The notes under the pieces were generated by a model, which saw only the letters and a program-made list of their open reading frames with translations, was not told where the DNA came from and ran no database searches. A stretch of DNA of 64,000 nucleotides, from assembly GCA_020073215.1 (NCBI GenBank), contig JAIQFO010000010.1, positions 62,001 through 126,000 of the forward strand, in the 5' to 3' direction. Origin of the DNA: Terriglobia bacterium (GTDB lineage: Bacteria; Acidobacteriota; Terriglobia; Terriglobales; Acidobacteriaceae). How positions within the stretch are numbered: the stretch's first letter is position 1; each line of letters opens with the position of its first letter. The position numbers and the translations under genes were made by a program. Shown in pieces: positions 34,335 through 42,989 of this stretch.

Positions 34335-36028
34335 GGCTGCGGCAGCGGCTGCGCTTTCTCCGCGAGCTTGGCTGCTAGGGTGCGCTTCAGGCCCAGGCCC
34401 GCTGCGTTCCCGGGCTCCAGTTGCAACGCCCGATCGATGCTCTGGGCGGCTGCCTCCATTCTATTTTCTCTCAAATCGAGGCGGGCAAGAATCAGGTAGG
34501 CCTCCGCCGACTCGCGAAGCCGCAGCGCGGCCTCGGCCTGGGCTCGGGCCTCGCGGGCGTCGCCTCGTGTATCGTAGTCTCCCGCCAGAGCCGCAGCCAG
34601 GGCGGTGAGGGGCGCCGGGCTCGAGGGATCGACCGCGGCGGCGTGGCGGAATTCGGCTTCGGCTTCGGTGGTGAATCCGTGGGCCAAAAGTTCTTTGCCG
34701 AGTTCCAGGTGAAAGCGCGCATGGGCCCGAGGATCGGATCGGGCAAAGCGCTCCTCCGCCCAGTTCCCCATTTGCGTGGTCATCTGGCGGAAGGCGTCTT
34801 CTTCATAGTTGCGCTTGATGCGTTCAACCGGAGCCTTCGACGTCGCGCTGCTCGCCACGATCCCGCTGCCGGCAGAGGCCGGAGTCAGGGAGTCGAGCAA
34901 CATTTTCGCTTCGGAGTCATTCGGGCGGCGATCGAGAGACGTGTGCAACTCGCGCGCCGCGCCGGCGCGATCGCCAGCCTGCGTAAGAGTCACTCCCAGG
35001 TTGAAGTGATAGTCCGGGTCGCTGGGATCGTTCTGAATCGCTTTATCGAAATAGTCGGCGGCGGTCTTCTGGCTGCGCCCGCGCCGCGCCGCGACCACCC
35101 CAAGGTTGTTATAGACCTCGGCCAGAGGCAGGCGGGCGGCGACGAAAACAAAGGCGCTTTCCGATTTCGAGAAGTCTCCGTGAGCGTAAGCCGCCAGCCC
35201 AAGATAGAAATTTGCCTCGCGGACGACCGCGCCTGACATTAAGCCTGACGCCAAAGAAGTTTGCTGCACTTGGCCGAGAGCGGCGATTGCCGGTTCGTAA
35301 GCCCGTTGCCCGTAGTAAGTCTTGCCCAGTTCCAGCCAGGCTTCGGCATACTCCGGATTCAGGCGGACGGCTTCGCGATAGTGCTGCACTTTTTCTTCCG
35401 CCGTAGAAGCCAGTACGCCGCGGATGTAATTTTCCAGCGCGTCAAGGCGCACCGAAGCAACGCTCGAGATGTACTTGTCCTTAGGCACGGAGAAGTCGGT
35501 GCGGATCACCCGAAGCAGGTCCCAAGCCAGCGCGGACTGCAGCGTGCCGAGACCGGCCAGGGCTGCGGATTCGGTTACGACGGGCGAAAGCTTCTCCCCC
35601 CGCATGTCGAGCAACTGCGCGCTTGCCGTCAGGTGAACGCCGTCATACTTATAAGACCCGAGCACGGCGTAATCCACATCCATCTGCTCGGCAAGCCGGT
35701 AGAGAGTGGCGCGCGAAGCATGAACCCCCGCCGGAATGCCTTGGCGATCATAAGCTCGGAGGCGCTCCTCACGGCTGGCCACATACAAAACCGGAGAATT
35801 GAGTTGCTGGTGAAAGATTTCAGGAAAGGATTCACCCAGCCATTCCAGACCCGGAGTCGGAGAAGCATTCTCGAAGGGAATCACGACCAAGGTGTGCCCG
35901 GCAACCGTCTGGCCGGCAACGGTCTGGCCAGCGACACCGCGCCCGGAGGCGGGAACGTCCTGGGCGCGAAGCGAATGCCAGAAGAGCAGCGAAACCACAA
36001 AGACGAAAACCGAGCCGCGTTTTACCAC
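34331..36028 (-). CDS. FlgO-like/TPR-repeat secreted protein
   Basis: A 565-residue protein with a signal peptide (GSVFVFVVSLLFWHSLRA), then a small in-frame repeat VAGQTVAGQTVAGHT produced by a duplicated 15-base unit near 35900-35935. A FlgO-like domain follows (LVVIPFENASPTPGLEWLGE; DYAVLGSYKYDGVHLTASA), and after it TPR repeats from about residue 200 on (YAEAWLELGKTYYGQRAYE; AEVYNNLGVVAARRGRSQK; PDYHFNLGVTLTQAGD). It probably works in the periplasm as a protein-interaction scaffold. The layout matches the output half of the CadC-like regulator at 12432-14402. It is co-transcribed with nfeD (four-base overlap). Confidence 0.85.
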   Translation of the reverse strand: MVKRGSVFVFVVSLLFWHSLRAQDVPASGRGVAGQTVAGQTVAGHTLVVIPFENASPTPGLEWLGESFPEIFHQQLNSPVLYVASREERLRAYDRQGIPAGVHASRATLYRLAEQMDVDYAVLGSYKYDGVHLTASAQLLDMRGEKLSPVVTESAALAGLGTLQSALAWDLLRVIRTDFSVPKDKYISSVASVRLDALENYIRGVLASTAEEKVQHYREAVRLNPEYAEAWLELGKTYYGQRAYEPAIAALGQVQQTSLASGLMSGAVVREANFYLGLAAYAHGDFSKSESAFVFVAARLPLAEVYNNLGVVAARRGRSQKTAADYFDKAIQNDPSDPDYHFNLGVTLTQAGDRAGAARELHTSLDRRPNDSEAKMLLDSLTPASAGSGIVASSATSKAPVERIKRNYEEDAFRQMTTQMGNWAEERFARSDPRAHARFHLELGKELLAHGFTTEAEAEFRHAAAVDPSSPAPLTALAAALAGDYDTRGDAREARAQAEAALRLRESAEAYLILARLDLRENRMEAAAQSIDRALQLEPGNAAGLGLKRTLAAKLAEKAQPLPQP

Positions 36029-36060
36029 GTCTCAATTATATCGGCATGGGAGATGGAGCA

Positions 36061-37440
36061 TCACGCGCGCCGCTGAATTCGGGGAGTCGCCGGCTCAGAG
36101 GCCGGGTCTTCCTCGGCTTGGACCTGCGACTTAGGCAGGTTCCAGCCCGGCAGTTCATCGCTGCCGGTAATCAGCCGCGCCCCGCGCTCGTACGTGAGAT
36201 ACGACCATGCCCACTGGATCATCACCAGCAGCCGGTTGCGGAATCCAATCAGGAAGAAGATGTGGACGAACAGCCACGCCAGCCAGGCGAAATATCCGGA
36301 TAACTCGAACTTCCCGAATTGCGCAACCGCCGCCGCGCGGCCGATCGTGGCCAGGCTGCCCTTATCGTGATAAACAAAATTGCGTCGTGGCTGATGTTCC
36401 AGGTCACGCGCGATGGTTTCCGCAACCCAATCGCCTTGCTGGATGGCAACCTGCGCGACTCCGGGAAGCATCTTGCCGTTTTCGTCGTTAAGCGACGCCA
36501 GGTCGCCAATCACAAATACTTCCCGGCGTCCGGGAATGCTGAGGTCGGGTTCGACCAGCACGCGCCCGGCGCGGTCGACCGCAACACCCAACTTTCGGCC
36601 CAGTGGCGAAGCGGCCACCCCGGCCGCCCACAGAACCACCGGCGCCGGAATCCTCTCGTCGCCCACCCAGACCGCGCCCGGCTCAATGCGGGTTACGATG
36701 CTCGAGGTGTGAACCTCCACCCCCAAGTGTCGAAGTTGGTCTGCGGTTTTTCCAGATAGTTCCTCAGAATAGGACCCCAAAACCCGTCGCCCGCCTTCAA
36801 GAAGCAGAATGCGGGTTTGTTTTGGGTCGATGTTGCGGAACTCGTGGTTCAGCGCGTGGCGCGCGATTTCAGCAAGCATGCCCGCAAGTTCGACGCCGGT
36901 GGGGCCACCTCCAACGACGACAAACTGAAGCGGAGATACGCTTTGGGCGTCGGCAGTCTGGCGCTCGGCCAGTTCGAAGGCCAGCAGAACCCGGCGGCGG
37001 ATCTCCAGGGCATCTTCGATCGTCTTCAAACCGGGCGCCAGCGGTTCCCACTCCGGGTGACCGAAGTAGGCATGAGTCGCGCCCGAGGCGATCACCAGAA
37101 AGTCATAGTCCAGCGTCCCCTCCCGGGTAGTCACTTGCTTCTGTTCCAGCTTGAAATCGACCACTTCTTCAAGCAACACTTCAATATTGCGGTGGCCTCG
37201 AAGTATCCAGCGAATAGGGGCCGCGATTTCACCGGGAGACAGGCCCGCGGTAGCGACCTGGTAGAGCAGAGGTTGGAAGGTGTGGTGGTTTTTCCGGTCA
37301 ATAACCGTGACCTGAACGGGGAGCCGCGCGATGAGGCGGGCTGCCGCCAGGCCTGCGAAGCCGGCGCCGACGATCACCACCTTCGGTCTCGGCGTGCCGG
37401 TCGTTCGTCGTGGTAACTCAGATCGTACTTGGGTTGGCAT
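36061..37440 (-). CDS. ndh: Type II NADH dehydrogenase (NDH-2)
   Basis: A 459-residue flavoprotein that oxidises NADH and reduces quinone without pumping protons. KVVIVGAGFAGLAAARLI binds FAD; NHHTFQPLLYQVATAGL is the hallmark NDH-2 sequence; FVVVGGGPTGVELAGMLAE binds NADH; VFVIGDLA and GVAQVAIQQG complete the FAD/quinone site. The C-terminus has hydrophobic segments (YFAWLAWLFVHIFFLIGF) that insert into the membrane. Length is normal. It is divergent from the CPBP gene with a 22-base gap between starts, so both promoters must overlap the coding starts or lie in this short spacer. Confidence 0.92.
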   Translation of the reverse strand: MPTQVRSELPRRTTGTPRPKVVIVGAGFAGLAAARLIARLPVQVTVIDRKNHHTFQPLLYQVATAGLSPGEIAAPIRWILRGHRNIEVLLEEVVDFKLEQKQVTTREGTLDYDFLVIASGATHAYFGHPEWEPLAPGLKTIEDALEIRRRVLLAFELAERQTADAQSVSPLQFVVVGGGPTGVELAGMLAEIARHALNHEFRNIDPKQTRILLLEGGRRVLGSYSEELSGKTADQLRHLGVEVHTSSIVTRIEPGAVWVGDERIPAPVVLWAAGVAASPLGRKLGVAVDRAGRVLVEPDLSIPGRREVFVIGDLASLNDENGKMLPGVAQVAIQQGDWVAETIARDLEHQPRRNFVYHDKGSLATIGRAAAVAQFGKFELSGYFAWLAWLFVHIFFLIGFRNRLLVMIQWAWSYLTYERGARLITGSDELPGWNLPKSQVQAEEDPASEPATPRIQRRA

Positions 37441-37462
37441 CTACTATATAGAGATTCACAGA

Positions 37463-38170
37463 ATGGCGGTTCCGACGAAAACTTTTCCCGCAACACCGGC
37501 CGCGGCTCCGGAGGCCCTTGGGGTCCAGAGCGTTGCCACCCCGGCCGCCTACCGCCGCCTCTTCGTCTGGGCCCAGATCATCGTCGCATTTCTCTTTCTG
37601 GAGTTTGCGTTCTGGGAGCCGCGGCTGGAGACCCGCAACCGCTGGGTCGGAGTGGCCGCAATCGCGATTCTGGTCCTGGTGCTGATTGACCGCCCCTCGC
37701 TACAGCGGCTCGGCCTGCGATTGCCGAAGACGTTTGGAGCCAGCATCGCGCTGGGGATCAGTTTTGCGACGGCCGTTTTCCTGGTTGCGATGGTGCACTG
37801 GGCGGGCGGCGAGATTCCGGCGAATCCGACCTGGCCGAACCTTCACCTGATGTGGCAGTACTTTGTCTGGGCGACGATTCAGCAATTCATTCTGCAATCA
37901 TTTTTCTTCACCCGTTGCGAAGAACTGTTTGGGAGTTCGCTGGCGGTCTGGGTGACGGCAATATTGTTTGCCGCGGCTCATTTGCCCAGCCCCATCCTGA
38001 CGACTTTTACTCTGGTGGGAGGACTGTTCTTTTGCGAGATGTTCCGCCGCTATCGCAGTATATATCCCATCGGTATCGTGCACGCGGTGCTCGGCCTGAC
38101 GGTTGCACTGACGATGCCCGACAGCGTCTTGCACCACATGCGCGTTGGGATCGGCTATCTGCGATATTGA
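37463..38170 (+). CDS. CPBP-family membrane protein with degenerate protease motif
   Basis: A 235-residue membrane protein of the CPBP/Abi (Rce1-like) family, with about seven helices. The second and third motif histidines are visible in FAAAHLPSP (His173) and GIVHAVLG (His207). The first motif, normally EExxxR with catalytic glutamates, reads QQFILQ (140-145). All three key positions are changed, so classical metalloprotease activity is unlikely. The same QQ variant exists, as I recall, in other Acidobacteria. The start ATG at 37463 opens MAVPTKTF; in-frame sequence upstream overlaps the ndh gene and is not plausible. Confidence 0.75.
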   Translation: MAVPTKTFPATPAAAPEALGVQSVATPAAYRRLFVWAQIIVAFLFLEFAFWEPRLETRNRWVGVAAIAILVLVLIDRPSLQRLGLRLPKTFGASIALGISFATAVFLVAMVHWAGGEIPANPTWPNLHLMWQYFVWATIQQFILQSFFFTRCEELFGSSLAVWVTAILFAAAHLPSPILTTFTLVGGLFFCEMFRRYRSIYPIGIVHAVLGLTVALTMPDSVLHHMRVGIGYLRY

Positions 38171-38188
38171 TCGATGTTTTTGAATTTA

Positions 38189-38225
38189 GATCACCCGATG
38201 GCCCGATCACCCGATCACCCGATAT
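38189..38225. repeat. Stuttering CCCGATCA-type word repeat
   Basis: Five tandem words of about eight bases (GATCACCC, GATGGCCC, GATCACCC, GATCACCC, GATAT) fill the spacer between the CPBP gene and the next membrane protein gene. The same wording occurs at 63750-63784 and, as a short piece, at 54426-54440. Confidence 0.6.
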
Positions 38226-38252
38226 TCTTGTACACTCCTCCTTCACACTTTG

Positions 38253-39848
38253 ATGCCCTCCCCGCCGCCCAGTTCGCAAGCTCTGCGTTTCCTCCTGCCT
38301 TCAGTCCGCGACATCATTTTCATTTTTCTTTTCTGGTCGCTGCTGGCGGGGCCGCTATCGAATCGGCCGCTCGCAGACTCGGATATCGGATGGCACATCC
38401 GAACCGGCGAGCAGATTCTGGCGACGCGCGCGGTTCCGCGCACCGATCCGTTTTCGTCCACCATGCAGGGTCAGCCCTGGTTTGCCTGGGAATGGTTGTA
38501 CGACCTGGCGCTAGGGCTTCTGCACCGGGCTTGCCGACTGAATGGAGTGGTTTGGTTGTGCGCCTTGCTGGTAGCCGCGATTTTCGTGCTCCTGCTCTCG
38601 CACCTGCTCGAGCGCGGCACCGGCCTGCTTTTGGCGGTTCTGCTGATGCTGCTGGCGGAGGCCGCCTCGACGATTCATCTCTATGCGCGTCCGCATATTG
38701 TGAGCTGGCTCTTTTCTCTGCTCTGGTTTGTAGCTCTGGAGCGATGGGAAGGCTGGGAACACGGGCAGCCGCCGCGCTGGATACCCTGGTTCTTTCCCGC
38801 TTCAATGCTCCTCTGGGTAAACCTGCATGGCGGATGGTTGTTTGGAATCGCGCTGCTCGGTATCTACGCCTTCGCCGCATTCGTCGAGAGTTGGCGCACG
38901 CCCGATGCCTTTGCCGCGATTCGCATCGCTCACCGCGCGCGTGCCATGGCGGCCGCCTGGGCAGCCTCGGCGGCAGCGACGCTGGTGAATCCGTTTGGCT
39001 GGCGATTGCACGCGCACATCTATCGATATCTGACCGATCGCTATCTGATGAACCGGATCGAAGAGTTCAAATCGCCCGACTTTCATGGTTGGGCGCAGCG
39101 TTCGTTTGCGGTGATCTTGGTGCTGGTGCTGATCGCGTTCGCCGGCAGCTACAGAAAGCTGCGGATCAGTCACCTGTTAGTCGTGCTGCTGGCTGTGTAC
39201 GCGGGATTTTATTCGTCCCGCAATCTTCCCGTTTCGTCGATGCTGCTGGTGTTGGTGGCAGGGCCGATCCTATGGGAAGACTTTACTTCGCTGGCTGATA
39301 AGCCCGGTGCCTGGGCGTGGGTGCGCAGTGCCGCCGCCCGAATTTCACAATTCTCCGATCGCATGGGCGCGCAGGAAATCGAGCTTCGGGGACACTTATG
39401 GCCCGTCATCTCGGTGTTTCTAGCCCTCGCGATCTGCCTTCAAGGAGGATGGCTAGGCTCGCGCCATCTGATCGATGCGCAATTCGATTCCACGAAGATG
39501 CCAGTCGCAGCCGTGATCTTCCTGCAGAGAGAATTCCAAGCGAAGCCGCCGAACGCGAGCCCGGTCTTTTCGACCGATAGCTGGGGCGGATATCTCATCT
39601 ACCGGATGTATCCCGCGCGCAAAGTCTTGGTCGATGACCGTCACGATCTCTATGGCTCGGACCGGATTCGTCAGTACCTGATACTGATTCAGGCCGAGCC
39701 GGGATGGCAGAGCGTGCTCCAGCAATGGCAGATTCGGACGGCGCTCTTGCCCACCGGGTCAACGCTAGCCAACCTGCTCCGCGACCTTCCGCAAGATTGG
39801 CGGATAGCCTACGAAGACAAAGTTGCGGTGGTGTTTGAGAGACGTTAG
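38253..39848 (+). CDS. Multi-pass membrane protein, GT-C-like, unknown function
   Basis: A 531-residue protein with about ten membrane helices in the first 400 residues and a soluble C-terminus. After helix 1 the loop SDIGWHIRTGEQILATRAVPRTD resembles the acidic first loop of GT-C glycosyltransferases (DxGWH), and LYARPHIVSWL and WVNLHGGWLFG follow later. The C-terminal part (FSTDSWGGYLIYRMYPARK; VLVDDRHDLYGSD) is a small soluble domain. This architecture is frequent in Acidobacteria and annotated as hypothetical. A lipid-linked sugar transferase function is possible but not shown. The ATG at 38253 follows a TTG that could also be read. Confidence 0.8.
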   Translation: MPSPPPSSQALRFLLPSVRDIIFIFLFWSLLAGPLSNRPLADSDIGWHIRTGEQILATRAVPRTDPFSSTMQGQPWFAWEWLYDLALGLLHRACRLNGVVWLCALLVAAIFVLLLSHLLERGTGLLLAVLLMLLAEAASTIHLYARPHIVSWLFSLLWFVALERWEGWEHGQPPRWIPWFFPASMLLWVNLHGGWLFGIALLGIYAFAAFVESWRTPDAFAAIRIAHRARAMAAAWAASAAATLVNPFGWRLHAHIYRYLTDRYLMNRIEEFKSPDFHGWAQRSFAVILVLVLIAFAGSYRKLRISHLLVVLLAVYAGFYSSRNLPVSSMLLVLVAGPILWEDFTSLADKPGAWAWVRSAAARISQFSDRMGAQEIELRGHLWPVISVFLALAICLQGGWLGSRHLIDAQFDSTKMPVAAVIFLQREFQAKPPNASPVFSTDSWGGYLIYRMYPARKVLVDDRHDLYGSDRIRQYLILIQAEPGWQSVLQQWQIRTALLPTGSTLANLLRDLPQDWRIAYEDKVAVVFERR

Positions 39849-39967
39849 CTTGGTCGCGGGCGTCAACCGCGGATCGGTTCCTGCTTCGTGGGTGCGAACG
39901 CCTGATTTTCAATCGCGCATTGACAAGCTACCCGGCGAAAGGCGGCGAAGGCAATGCAACGGTGGTG

Positions 39968-40651
39968 TTAGGCAGTCGTTTTCTTACTGCGATTGCAAAG
40001 CCAATAGAGGCAGGCCAGCCCAATACCTGTAAGGGCATAGGAACTAGGTTCGGGGACGGGAGTGGGCGATACTGGCCCGAACCGGACATCATCGAGCCCA
40101 ATCCCACCATTGAGATGATTGATGAGGGTTGAGCTAACAATGACAGTATGAATCCCACCGATGCCCTGAAGCTGGAGCGTCACCGATCCTCCAGTTTCCA
40201 GGTGAGATACAGAACCGAGAAAGTTTCCGGCAATACCGTAGGCGGAAAGGGTAGTCGTATTCATACTGCCGCCCGCTTGGTCTGTCGAGATGGCAAAGTG
40301 ATTTGTGACCCATGGCAAGGTGTTGTTCAACGGATCGACAAATGTGAAAATCACTGGCGAGCCGTAATCGACGGTGCCGATGGCGCTGATGCCAGCGATA
40401 CCGTTAGTCCCGGAAGTTGCGTGACCCAGTCCCAAGTTGACTAGTGCAGCATTCGCCAGCAGTACTCCCAAGTTGCCGTACTGAGTTGTGATCCTGGCTT
40501 GCAGGGTGACCGGCGTATCCTCAAGGTAAGAGACTGGTGTGAGTCCACCTGGTAACGGCGGCTCGAAGTTGATGATTGTATCTGCCATGCAGCTCGCGAT
40601 GGACAGAAACAGCGATACAGAGGCGATGCGAACTGCGTAGGCTAAGGACAT
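39968..40651 (-). CDS. PEP-CTERM sorting-domain protein
   Basis: A 227-residue exported protein. A signal peptide (ASVSLFLSIASCMADT) and a beta-rich middle (PVTLQARITTQYGNLGVLL; GSVTLQLQGIGG) precede the C-terminal sorting signal VPEPSSYALTGIGLACLYWL followed by basic residues (NRSKKT). PEP-CTERM tails are cut and anchored by exosortase, so the genome should encode EpsH/XrtA elsewhere; none is in this window. AAAGGAGGCCCCG gives an excellent ribosome site for the ATG at 40651; an upstream in-frame ATG is therefore not needed. The function of the mature protein is unknown; surface or matrix roles are common in such families. Confidence 0.9.
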   Translation of the reverse strand: MSLAYAVRIASVSLFLSIASCMADTIINFEPPLPGGLTPVSYLEDTPVTLQARITTQYGNLGVLLANAALVNLGLGHATSGTNGIAGISAIGTVDYGSPVIFTFVDPLNNTLPWVTNHFAISTDQAGGSMNTTTLSAYGIAGNFLGSVSHLETGGSVTLQLQGIGGIHTVIVSSTLINHLNGGIGLDDVRFGPVSPTPVPEPSSYALTGIGLACLYWLCNRSKKTTA

Positions 40652-41081
40652 CGGGGCCTCCTTTTGCATGGCCATTCTTGCCAGCGCCGAATTCGCAAAT
40701 CATGAACCCAGTCCGATTCGGAGTCAAGCAGCTTACACAGAAACATTTACCCGTTCTGAGTTCGGCAGGTAAAGTCCTCATTCGAGGCGGGTAATGGCGG
40801 CGGTCCTATCGACCTTCTGGCCGAACTCGAACGCGCAAGATGGGTTGTGGTCACGTTCGTCCTGAACACTGGCGATTCACCTTCCGCATAATCCGTTCGG
40901 CCCACTGAACCGCTGACGCTATACGGGTTCCGAAGCAAGTAAGGATCACTTCGGTGACACACCGAACCGCTCTTAGTAGGTGGCGAAAAATCCCGTTTAC
41001 GCTCATTGACCCTGGTTCGCCCCATTCTCAATGCGTGAAATCCTGTTTACGACAGGTAGCCCACCCCAACCCTCGCGCCAC
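40652..41081. other. Intergenic region with no visible gene
   Basis: About 430 bases between the PEP-CTERM gene and the outer-membrane protein terminator. Short open frames here (for example 40747-41031, minus) have no recognisable family, no good ribosome site and biased Ser/Arg composition. The region should hold the promoter of the PEP-CTERM gene close to 40652. I see nothing else in it. Confidence 0.5.
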
Positions 41082-41112
41082 AAAATGAAAAGCCGCCCAG
41101 ACCTCGGGCGGC
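41082..41112 (-). terminator. Rho-independent terminator of the outer-membrane protein gene
   Basis: Read on the minus strand, GCCGCCC (41112-41106), a seven-base loop and GGGCGGC (41098-41092) are followed by TTTTCATTTT. This is a classical intrinsic terminator, 54 bases after the stop at 41167. Confidence 0.75.
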
Positions 41113-41166
41113 GTGCTTTGTTCTGGCGTGTCAGCGCAGTATTCCAGCCCCGGAACGGGCCACGGA

Positions 41167-41634
41167 CTAAAAGCGAAAGACAAGTCCAGTCGAGACACGC
41201 ACGTTCTTCTTCGAAGTGAAGCCCTCCGAACGAAGCACCAGCCAGTCGGCCTGGATCAAACGGAAGGCAACCTTGTCGGCCATCTTCACGTCAGCGCCGC
41301 CACCGAAGGCCATGGCAAAAGTGCCTCCCGACGCACCGCCAAACAATGCGTGCGCGAAAGGCGTTACCTTGTCCGTGCGGGCCGAGAAGACCGGGCCGAA
41401 CATGTAAGTATGGAAGTGACCCCCGGACTTGTAGGCTCCGCTGAAATCGGCCGTGATGCCGAACCACCGGTCGACATTGCCCGTCAGCGACGCATTCCAC
41501 CCGTTGGCATCCACGCCGGGCTCAAGATGAGTGTATTGATAGCCCCCGAAAATTTCTGCCTTGGGAAAATCCTGGGCCATAGCCGGCAGAGAAAGCAGGC
41601 CCAAAGACAGCGCGAGAATCATGAGTTGTCGCAT
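41167..41634 (-). CDS. Small outer-membrane beta-barrel protein
   Basis: A 155-residue OmpA-like/opacity-type barrel. The signal peptide MRQLMILALSLGLLSLPAMAQ is followed by alternating strands (EIFGGYQYTHLEPG; WFGITADFSGAYKSGG; TPFAHALFGGASGG) and a terminal VSTGLVFRF, whose last Phe is the usual barrel signal. AGGAAAGG lies before the ATG at 41634. Many Acidobacteria carry several such barrels of unknown function. It is monocistronic, with its own intrinsic terminator. Confidence 0.85.
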   Translation of the reverse strand: MRQLMILALSLGLLSLPAMAQDFPKAEIFGGYQYTHLEPGVDANGWNASLTGNVDRWFGITADFSGAYKSGGHFHTYMFGPVFSARTDKVTPFAHALFGGASGGTFAMAFGGGADVKMADKVAFRLIQADWLVLRSEGFTSKKNVRVSTGLVFRF

Positions 41635-42068
41635 GGTGTTTGTCCTTTCCTGGCAGACCATAAAGAAAGATAGAGCGTTTCCGTGTTGCCGAAGTAAAAT
41701 CGGCACCGGCAACGGAGGGGTGCAAACCGAACACAAGCAGCCAGATCTCCGGCATAGTTTGCACTTTATCCTCCTAGCCTCCGGCCGCCATTTTCGCTGC
41801 AATGGAAGGAAAGGCAATGCACTGGAGATCAAATAGTGATCAACCGTTAACCAATTGGCAGCACAGGGGATAATTGCCCCATATCAATTGGATTAACGCG
41901 CTGCGCTCGCCAAAACCACAGCGCAAACCAAACGTCGCTGTTGAAATATCGTCATTACGTCAACAACCTGCGCCGCGAATGGAATTGCCGGAATTCCAAC
42001 CGCGATCACCTCAGCCCGCGCCCCTCCCGCGCTTTCCCGCCGCCGGTTCGCGCGACCTCAGGAATATA
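41635..42068. promoter_or_regulatory. Divergent intergenic region
   Basis: A 434-base region between the divergent outer-membrane protein and STAS genes. It must contain both promoters. In-frame sequence upstream of the STAS start (from 41874) is Pro/Arg/Gln-rich and not recognisable, so I regard it as untranslated. No RNA gene or riboswitch was recognised. Confidence 0.45.
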
Positions 42069-42800
42069 ATGTGTCGATTTCTCCGGCTGGATTTCAGCCG
42101 CGTCGGAGGCCTATTGCCCTTGTCGCTTGACACTCGCGAGGTTGGACGCGTCACCATCGTGCGCTGCCACGGACGCATCGTTGCCGGCACCGAGAGCGAA
42201 TCTCTGCGCGCGCACGTTACCTGGTTGTTGCGCGACCGCCGCTCCATCGTTCTGCACCTGGGCGAAGTCGGATTCATTGACAGCAGCGGCCTCGGCACCA
42301 TGGTCCGAGTCCTCGCCAGCACGCGCCAGGCCCACGGAGACCTGAAACTTTGCAACGTGCCCGACTTCGTCCGCAAAGTTCTGGAGATGTCGCGCCTGAC
42401 GTCGGTGTTCGATTCGCACGAATCGGAGGAGAAGGCAGTCGCCGCCTTCTACCGCCCCGAGGCCCGCGCCGAAACACCGCTGCCCGCCGGCCGCAGCGTT
42501 CTGTGCCTCGACTCTAATGCCGACGTGCTCGCCTATTTACGCGAACTGCTGCGCCGCGCCGGATACGACGTCCAGTCCAGCAGTCGCGTGAGCGACGCTC
42601 TGCTCCTGATGCGCGTAGCGCATTTCGATCTCTTGCTCGCGGGACCCGGCATGACCGCTTCCCCCGCCTCGCCGCCCGCCTTCCAGGCCGCGTGCGCTAA
42701 GCTCCCGGTGATCGAACTGGGCAGCGAGTTTTCCACCAGCCATGCCGGTGAGGCCGGCGCCGGGTTGCTGGAAACGATCCAGGCCCGCCTCAAAGCCTGA
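42069..42800 (+). CDS. STAS-domain protein fused to a degenerate receiver domain
   Basis: A 243-residue protein. Residues about 18-120 form a STAS/anti-sigma-factor-antagonist domain: IVRCHGRIVAGTESESLR, then VGFIDSSGLGTMVRVL, with the phosphorylatable Ser in DSSG. Residues about 145-240 look like a response-regulator receiver (SVLCLDSNADVLAYLRELL; SRVSDALLLMRVAHFDLLLAG), but the phospho-acceptor Asp position in DLLLAGPGM is Gly, so it cannot be phosphorylated in the usual way. It may work as a partner-switch antagonist with a pseudo-receiver as an interaction domain. AGGA precedes the ATG at 42069. No kinase or sigma-factor gene is adjacent. Confidence 0.8.
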   Translation: MCRFLRLDFSRVGGLLPLSLDTREVGRVTIVRCHGRIVAGTESESLRAHVTWLLRDRRSIVLHLGEVGFIDSSGLGTMVRVLASTRQAHGDLKLCNVPDFVRKVLEMSRLTSVFDSHESEEKAVAAFYRPEARAETPLPAGRSVLCLDSNADVLAYLRELLRRAGYDVQSSSRVSDALLLMRVAHFDLLLAGPGMTASPASPPAFQAACAKLPVIELGSEFSTSHAGEAGAGLLETIQARLKA

Positions 42801-42989
42801 ATTCTCCGTCACTCTCTGCAACCTGGGCGCGTTCGAATCATCAGATGTAGTTGAGTTTGGCGCTGGCTGCTTGGAAGGGCTATTGTTGACGCGGGTGACA
42901 ATTCCCGTGCGAGGGCGTCCTAGAGAGTGGGAGTATATGCGGATGGCAAGAATACGCCGGTGTATCCAGCGCTGTCCGGAGCGCTGCCG

